Part shown: one piece after another, positions 59,101 to 64,000 of the stretch
How the letters are laid out: each line of letters opens with the position of its first letter
Position numbering within the stretch: position 1 is the stretch's first letter
Assembly (NCBI GenBank): GCA_030248065.1
Contig: JASAMV010008029.1
Span: 1-64,000 of the forward strand
Source of the DNA: Rhynchonema sp. JSB1_4
Lineage: Eukaryota; Nematoda; Chromadorea; Monhysterida; Xyalidae
Direction of reading: 5' to 3'
Length of the DNA stretch: 64,000 nucleotides
Notes under the pieces: generated by a model
Seen by the model: only the letters and a program-made list of their open reading frames with translations
Databases searched by the model: none
What the model was told of the DNA's origin: nothing
Position numbers and translations under genes: made by a program

Positions 59101-61611
59101 TCCCTGTCATCAAAAGCGTTCGGTTTACAAATCAGGGAAGGCATCTGAAAAACTTAGCCCAGATTTATTCCGAGAGTGCATTTACACCGTTTACAATGCA
59201 TTTACAGGTGCACATGGCGTTGGCGACCACCTACCAACAATGGCGTCGACTGCCCGATGCCGTGAAACATCTGCGTGGCACAATCGCGCTGCTGGAAACT
59301 CCGGGCGCGCAGCAGATGATGCAAGGACTCATGTTAATGTTGGTGGTGTCATGGCTACTAATTCCTTCAACTTAAGATTGAGAAAAGAATAGTAGCAACA
59401 TGGGGGATGGCTATGACTGAAAAGTCGACAATTTTCTCTGCACCGGGCACTTATTTGCACACCAGTCACTTTCGGCGAAGAATTTCGTTGCATTCAAGAC
59501 GAATTTCATTCACATTGGTTGATACAACAGCTGTAATTGTCGGTCACTTCGGAAGCTTTCACTATAGACATAGAGGCGGGTGTCAGACATAGTTCCGCTG
59601 TAATGAGAGCAGCTATACTAAAAGCAGGCCTACTGCATCCAGGTTCGACGCCGAATGGCTGCTGGCCGAACTGTTGCAACAACAATCGTTGACGGCCGAT
59701 TCGATCCGTTCATATGGGCGATTCATACAGTCATCGACGCAAGAATCGGTCGCCGAGACCAATCAACCGCGGGTGGCGTTGGCCTACAGTCGGATGGGAC
59801 ACGCATGGTTGAGGATGGCGGATGGCGGCAGATGTGTGGAGGTGATCAATGATGCGTTGACGGTTATGCAACATTGTGCCGTCGATGCGAACATCAAAAT
59901 CGGCGCGCAAAGGTGGGCAAAATGGGGCTGTTTCGTTGGTTGTTTGTTATTTTTTTTGGAAATAATGCCGGACCGCGGCTGATTTAACTTGGTTACTGGA
60001 TCCGCCTTGACCATATGGCCTGCAACTTGAGTTTCTGACGTTTATTGACACACCCAAGTTTTCTTGACCACCTATTCTTCTGAATTTTGAGTTCAACGCT
60101 TTGTCAGTAGAGTGTCTCAACAACCGGTGTCACGTGAATTACGCTGCTCTGCTTTTCAGATGTCTAGCCGCTGCGTACTGTCTATTATCGCAATTCGACC
60201 AGGCGGTCGCCACGTTACAACTCAACCTGGACTTTGTGCGTCGGCTGCAGCTCAATATCGATCTAGCCCATATTTATGGCGATTTGTGCAACGTGCATGT
60301 GCTCGCGGGGAAGCCTGATCTGGCAAGGCAACTCGCCACTGAACAACTTGATGTTTCAAGGCAATTGGACAATGCTGGTGCACAGGCACTGGCCTGGTTG
60401 CAACTTGCGTGGGTTGAACTGAATACAGCACAGCAAGAGGAGAATAGTCAGGATGGGAATGCAGCGGCTGAACGATGTTATGGTCACGTGATGGATATGT
60501 GCTCCAATATGCAGCAACCGCAATCGGAGCAGATGGGTGTTTGTCTGATGCAGGCGCATTTGGAAATGGGTACGGGATGGGTTTGGATGTGGGGTTATTG
60601 TGGAGTGGGCGACACACCATGTAATTGACGCAAAGCCGATGTCCGATCGAAGTTTGTTAAAGAGCATCTGAAATTATTGCTGGTGGTGTTGCGTTTGGTT
60701 AAACATTGTCAATTATGTAACGGCTGTGAGCATTTTTCTGTTTGGTGTTGTTTTCACTCAGTGCGAATGCGCCATTGACTTCAGCAAGAATACGTGTGTC
60801 GACAGTGGAGATCTTATTGCTTTCATCAACATCAGTTGACTACCTTACACTAACATCTGCTGTTTATAAAATCCTATATGAAACATCACCCAGGCATCTG
60901 TGCAATCACGTCCGGCGACCACGCGCTGTCATTGAAACATCTCCAAACAGCAATGACGCTGGCCTCCAACAACACGACAGCCATGTTGCAGACTCGACTG
61001 GCCAAAGTGGTACTGCAATGGATGGTCGATGATCTGCAGGTTGTTTGTCCGACACAGTCATTCTCATCTATTGTGGATCAGTCTGTTTTGTGGAATGGCA
61101 ATTTGGTCCAATGCCAGCACCAAGGACTGAACAGTTTTTGTTTGGACCGTTTTTTCGTTAGATTCGAGACATGACATTTACTGGCTAAGCCATTTACTTC
61201 GACCAGCGTAAACGTTGTTCGTTATGAAAATTAGACCAGCTTTTACACCAGTTAACAATGGTGCTCCAACTCTTGCGCATAATACGGTTCCATTCGATCA
61301 ACTGCGTTTGCCTTACCGTAATCCAACCGTCGTCGTGGTCGTAGTGCTTGTCTTCAAATGTGACCTGCCTTCTGCAGAAAAAGCCATCCAATCCAATAAT
61401 ATAATTCAGGAATTTCCAAATTCGATAAAAAAAACAAAAATATAACAAGCGATAAACTTCTCAACTGCAGGCAGCGTTGGTCGAAGCGACCGCAGCAGTC
61501 GAGCTGTGCCATCGATTCACATCGAATGTGCGTGACGTCGACGTTGTGCAGGACGCACTGCGATACGGACTCGTGGCTGACATTCGATCGGCCATTTATG
61601 TGCTGCAAATG
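50104..61611 (+). CDS. TTC28: TTC28-like tetratricopeptide repeat protein, 19 exons, 3' end not found
   Basis: Exons: 50104-50157, 50826-50921, 51188-51343, 54056-54203, 54477-54646, 54714-54822, 54915-55030, 55485-55670, 55939-56151, 56441-56545, 56734-56973, 57132-57454, 57885-58244, 58659-58869, 59208-59338, 59643-59912, 60160-60569, 60894-61039 and 61471-61611 (1195 codons, phases consistent). The first TPR unit is EALRLYNETIRLDPSNHVLY then SNRAAILAKL. After it come FEPVYEEMKSL, LIGQDLLAAG and LSALSSAYW, the order seen in TTC28 homologues, then many TPR and TPR-like units. TPR solenoids bind protein partners; TTC28 homologues end in a CHAT-type region. The last exon reaches SAIYVLQM, which corresponds to the segment just before that region, and ends at a GTGACA donor. 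If the donor were skipped a stop would come at 61648-61650. Exon 15 could end at 59332 or 59338. Confidence 0.87.
55151..55255 (+). repeat. GACGATG intron repeat, most complete copy B
   Basis: GGCCATCTGGAGCGCTTGCT, then CTGACGATGACCTGCTGCAC and CGCCCGCCTGTGGGAAAGCA, ending GCACAGCACAATTCACAT. It is the counterpart of 38753-38842 and lies in intron 7 of the TTC28-like gene, followed by a GGTCACGTGACC palindrome at 55428. Confidence 0.88.
55428..55439. promoter_or_regulatory. GGTCACGTGACC palindrome in TTC28-like intron 7
   Basis: Exact copy of the 12-bp palindrome, 45 bp before exon 8 and downstream of a GACGATG repeat copy. Confidence 0.5.
55693..55826. repeat. Foldback element of 134 bp in TTC28-like intron 8
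   Basis: Arms TACTTCGTTCTCTCGCGCAA and TTGCGCGAGAGAACGAAGTA are exact over 20 bp and extend further outward. An inner pair involves GATTCTCACGCGC and GCGCGCGAGAAT. Confidence 0.9.
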
Positions 61612-61685
61612 GTGACATTATGCACATTGCGAACGGCATCGACTTGGTGATCGGATCCTTTCGCCCTGTTTTGGTCGATCTCGTA

Positions 61686-61998
61686 TCTTTTCGGTCCAGC
61701 GCACTTTTCGGTCCACAGGACTTTTCGGTCCATGTAACCTTTCGGTCCAGGTGCTTTTCGGTCCACTCACTTTACGGTCCAAGTACCTTTCGGTCCATGT
61801 ACATTTAGGTCCAGGTACTTTTCGGTCCAGGTATTTTTCGGTCCAGGTACTTTTCGGTCCAGGTACCTTTCGGTCCAGGTACTTTTCGGTCCAGGTACCT
61901 TTCGGTCCTTCGGTCCAGGTGCCTTTCGGTCCTGGTACTTTTCGGTTCAGCTACCTTTCGGTCCAGGTGCTTTTCGGTCCAGGTACTTTTCGGTCCAC
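61686..61998 (+). repeat. GGTCC minisatellite, array 1
   Basis: About 20 units of 15-16 bp, consensus CTTTTCGGTCCAGGTA. The first seven units are irregular (GCGCA, CAGGA, TGTAA, GTG, CTCA, AGTA) and recur in the same order in the array at 63858. It begins about 75 bp after the last recognised TTC28-like exon and probably lies in the following intron. Confidence 0.95.
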
Positions 61999-61999
61999 A

Positions 62000-63857
62000 A
62001 CATCTGTTTGAATTCCAGTGTAAAATGCGCATACTACTTCACACTTTTGTCGTTGTGACTTCTGTCATGTGTGTGTCGATACTGGATGCAAACAATAAAT
62101 TGAAATTGAATTGTGAAGTGTTTCTTCTGGCTGCGGAAGGTTGACAGTTTTCCAGAGCGCACTGTGTGAACTGGAGTTGAGACTGAAGTGACACGCATCA
62201 GTCACAAAACGGTCATAAATTTATTCACCACCAGGCTGCAGTACACAGGTGTGCTCACATACAGGCTGTATGTGTGTGCAAGAGGCACCCTGATCTAGCA
62301 AGATGCACGTGCATTATTATTGCTTGTCTCTGTCTCTGCTCAGTGTGTGTGTGTGTTTGCACAAGCAAAGAACAAACATGGGCACACTGCAGCAGTATTG
62401 ATTAATTATGCAACGCTACCAACACCATTCTGTTTCACCGACCCACCTAAATAATAAAAGCAATCTTTAGACGACCGCTCAGCACAGCTCCTGTGGCCCA
62501 CAGGAGTGCGCGCTGTAAAGCAAGAGCACAACAAGCGAAACAACACCACACTAGGAGGCGTACGTTGTAGACGAGGACTGGGGATGAGATGGGTCGGCTT
62601 CTAGCTGATACCGCTCTTAGGCCTGTGCACCCAGTCCAAATCCAACGTCGTCTCATGCGCAGCTTTTTGCAATTTTTAAGTTTGCCGTTATTTTCTGGAA
62701 ATTGTTTGCTGAGTATTTTCTGATGTTTTGTCTCATTTTTGTTGAAAGATTTGGTTGGCCCCTGTTTCCAAAGTTACAATCAGAAAACAAAATCACCAAA
62801 AACATATCTCGGCACCGGCAAGCATGAAAAGCGAACAGCGCCCGAAAGTGCCTGCTCACTATAAAAGAGTGTATGCTGTGTGTTTTGGTTGCATAAACTC
62901 GTGCGTGATGTTTCACTACCACGTACCACACATCTTCACTGCGCCGTACGTATCAACTCAATTTCGACCCCCAAAAAGTCCCCAAGGGTCACGTGACCAA
63001 ATAGATTCGGATTCTCCGACCCAAAGCACCCCCTTGACCCATTTTTCACCAAATTGTTTTCCCAGCCTGAATCTATCGGGGGAGGGGGAGGGGGAGGGAG
63101 AAGAAATCTTGTCCCTCTTCGGGCCGAGGTCTGATTATGACACTGCTAGTCTCCGCTTGAAAGCACAAAAACAGCGAGCGATATAAACTTGGTGATGGGT
63201 TAGGACAACACTGGGTTGACAAAGCAGCGGGAGACAAAACAGCGCGGGACAAAACAGCGGGTGACAAACCAGCGGTTACTGAAGGCAGCTGAAGGTTACC
63301 ATGGGCGTATTGGGTGCCATAATCGTTGTTTTGTGGCATCTAGACATAGTGCACACACTCACATGGCCTCTCATATGATCACACATGTACATGTGACTGG
63401 GTGGGCATGCATTTATCCACGCAACAGACCCGAAAGCAGTGATTCGGTGTGATATTCACTCTATATTTACACTGTTTGTCGCATATTTGCATTGGTCGTG
63501 TACCAAGAGGCAATAGTCTCACCAAAATTTGCCGTCTTGGGTGTCACAAAGCCACACGAAGGCACCCACACCACGTGGGGGAAGTGTACGGGTGTGTACC
63601 TGACTACTGTTGGTACTCATTGACCATTGTTTAGTATTGTTTTCGTGTCGTCAGTGCTTTATATGCACTTACCACATGTTATGGAAGAAAAATGCCACTA
63701 TTTTTTGCCTTAGCGCTCATTTTTTTCGTTTCGGGCAGTTTTTGGCTGGAATAAAAAAAATTTTAAATTAAAAAAAATTTTTTAAAAAATGGGGTTTGAA
63801 TAAAAAATTTTTTTATTAACCACTGAGCTGTAAGTCTGACCATCGATGATGACGATT
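62000..63857. other. Region between the two minisatellite arrays
   Basis: No exon is supported. Contents include a GT-rich run near 62343, a GGGGGA run near 63080-63102, a small GACAAA(A)CAGCGGG tandem at 63214-63277, a TGATGTTTCA word near 62907, a GGTCACGTGACC palindrome at 62987-62998 and an A/T-only block near 63745-63820. A TATA-like CACTATAAAAGAG near 62860 has no assigned gene. Confidence 0.5.
63214..63277 (+). repeat. GACAAAACAGCGGG short tandem repeat
   Basis: Four units of about 15-16 bp, for example GGGACAAAACAGCGGGTGAC, with single-base variation. Confidence 0.8.
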
Positions 63858-64000
63858 CCGTATCTTTTCGGTCCAGCGTACTTTTCGGTCCATAGGACTT
63901 TTCGGTCCATGTAACCTTTCGGTCCAGGTGCTTTTCGGTCCACTCACTTTACGGTCCAAGTACCTTTCGGTCCAGGTACTTTTCGGTCCAGGTACCTTTC
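63858..64000 (+). repeat. GGTCC minisatellite, array 2, open at window edge
   Basis: The same 15-16 bp family as 61686-61998. The first seven units repeat the irregular unit order of array 1 with only three or four base differences. The array continues beyond the window. Confidence 0.95.

Noticed and set aside
61751..62032. Repetitive open frames on both strands across the GGTCC minisatellite
   Set aside because: The 15-16 bp unit creates open frames on both strands automatically; there is no evidence of translation.
1..64000. CRISPR array, bacterial operons, or phage-like genes
   Set aside because: No array of equal spaced repeats with unique spacers, no ribosome-binding-site-led gene runs. 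All genes are intron-containing and of animal families.

Overview
The window is spliced eukaryotic, and clearly animal, DNA. Coding information is cut into short exons (about 40-410 bp) that join in frame across GT-AG introns. The genes belong to metazoan families: two-pore-domain potassium (K2P) channels, an SLC38-type amino acid transporter, a TTC28-type TPR protein, and a C-type lectin/sushi/PAN-like protein. No bacterial operon signals are visible. I cannot name the species. A tandem array of TWK-like K2P genes next to a DUF1647-type glycosyltransferase would suit an ecdysozoan such as a nematode relative, but this is a weak inference.

Layout. 1-2045: a satellite with a unit of about 245 bp. 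2046-8217: mostly non-coding, with foldback repeats and a rearranged K2P pseudogene at 5500-6655. 8218-11443: a lectin/CCP/PAN-like gene (+), incomplete or damaged. 11766-13495: two non-autonomous transposons and a GGGATC minisatellite. 14099-32496: four complete K2P genes in tandem, all on the minus strand (called A, B, C and D from low to high coordinate; 509, 491, 479 and 495 aa). 32497-37801: a largely gene-poor spacer with one orphan exon. 37802-41063: a six-exon type II membrane glycosyltransferase (+, 407 aa). 41534-48266: an eleven-exon SLC38-type transporter (-, 495 aa). 50104-61611: nineteen exons of a TTC28-like gene (+), continuing past the last visible exon. 61686-64000: two arrays of one GGTCC minisatellite, the second running off the edge.

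The exon structures were assembled by hand from splice sites, reading phase and family homology. For the four K2P genes, the transporter and the glycosyltransferase, every exon phase agrees and the total length is an exact multiple of three ending in a stop codon. I regard these models as strong.

The most unusual feature is in the introns. The 10-mer TGAAACATCA (or its reverse complement TGATGTTTCA), expected about 0.1 times in 64 kb, occurs roughly 25 times. In about 20 of the 67 introns I reconstructed, an exact or one-mismatch copy lies within about 25 nt of a splice junction, in both orientations and at both donors and acceptors, in unrelated genes. Two other short repeat families, a perfect GTCACGTGAC palindrome and several foldback elements also sit mainly in introns. 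Recently duplicated K2P genes differ in intron presence and position and use several GC donors. Together this suggests active intron remodelling, possibly by introner-like elements.
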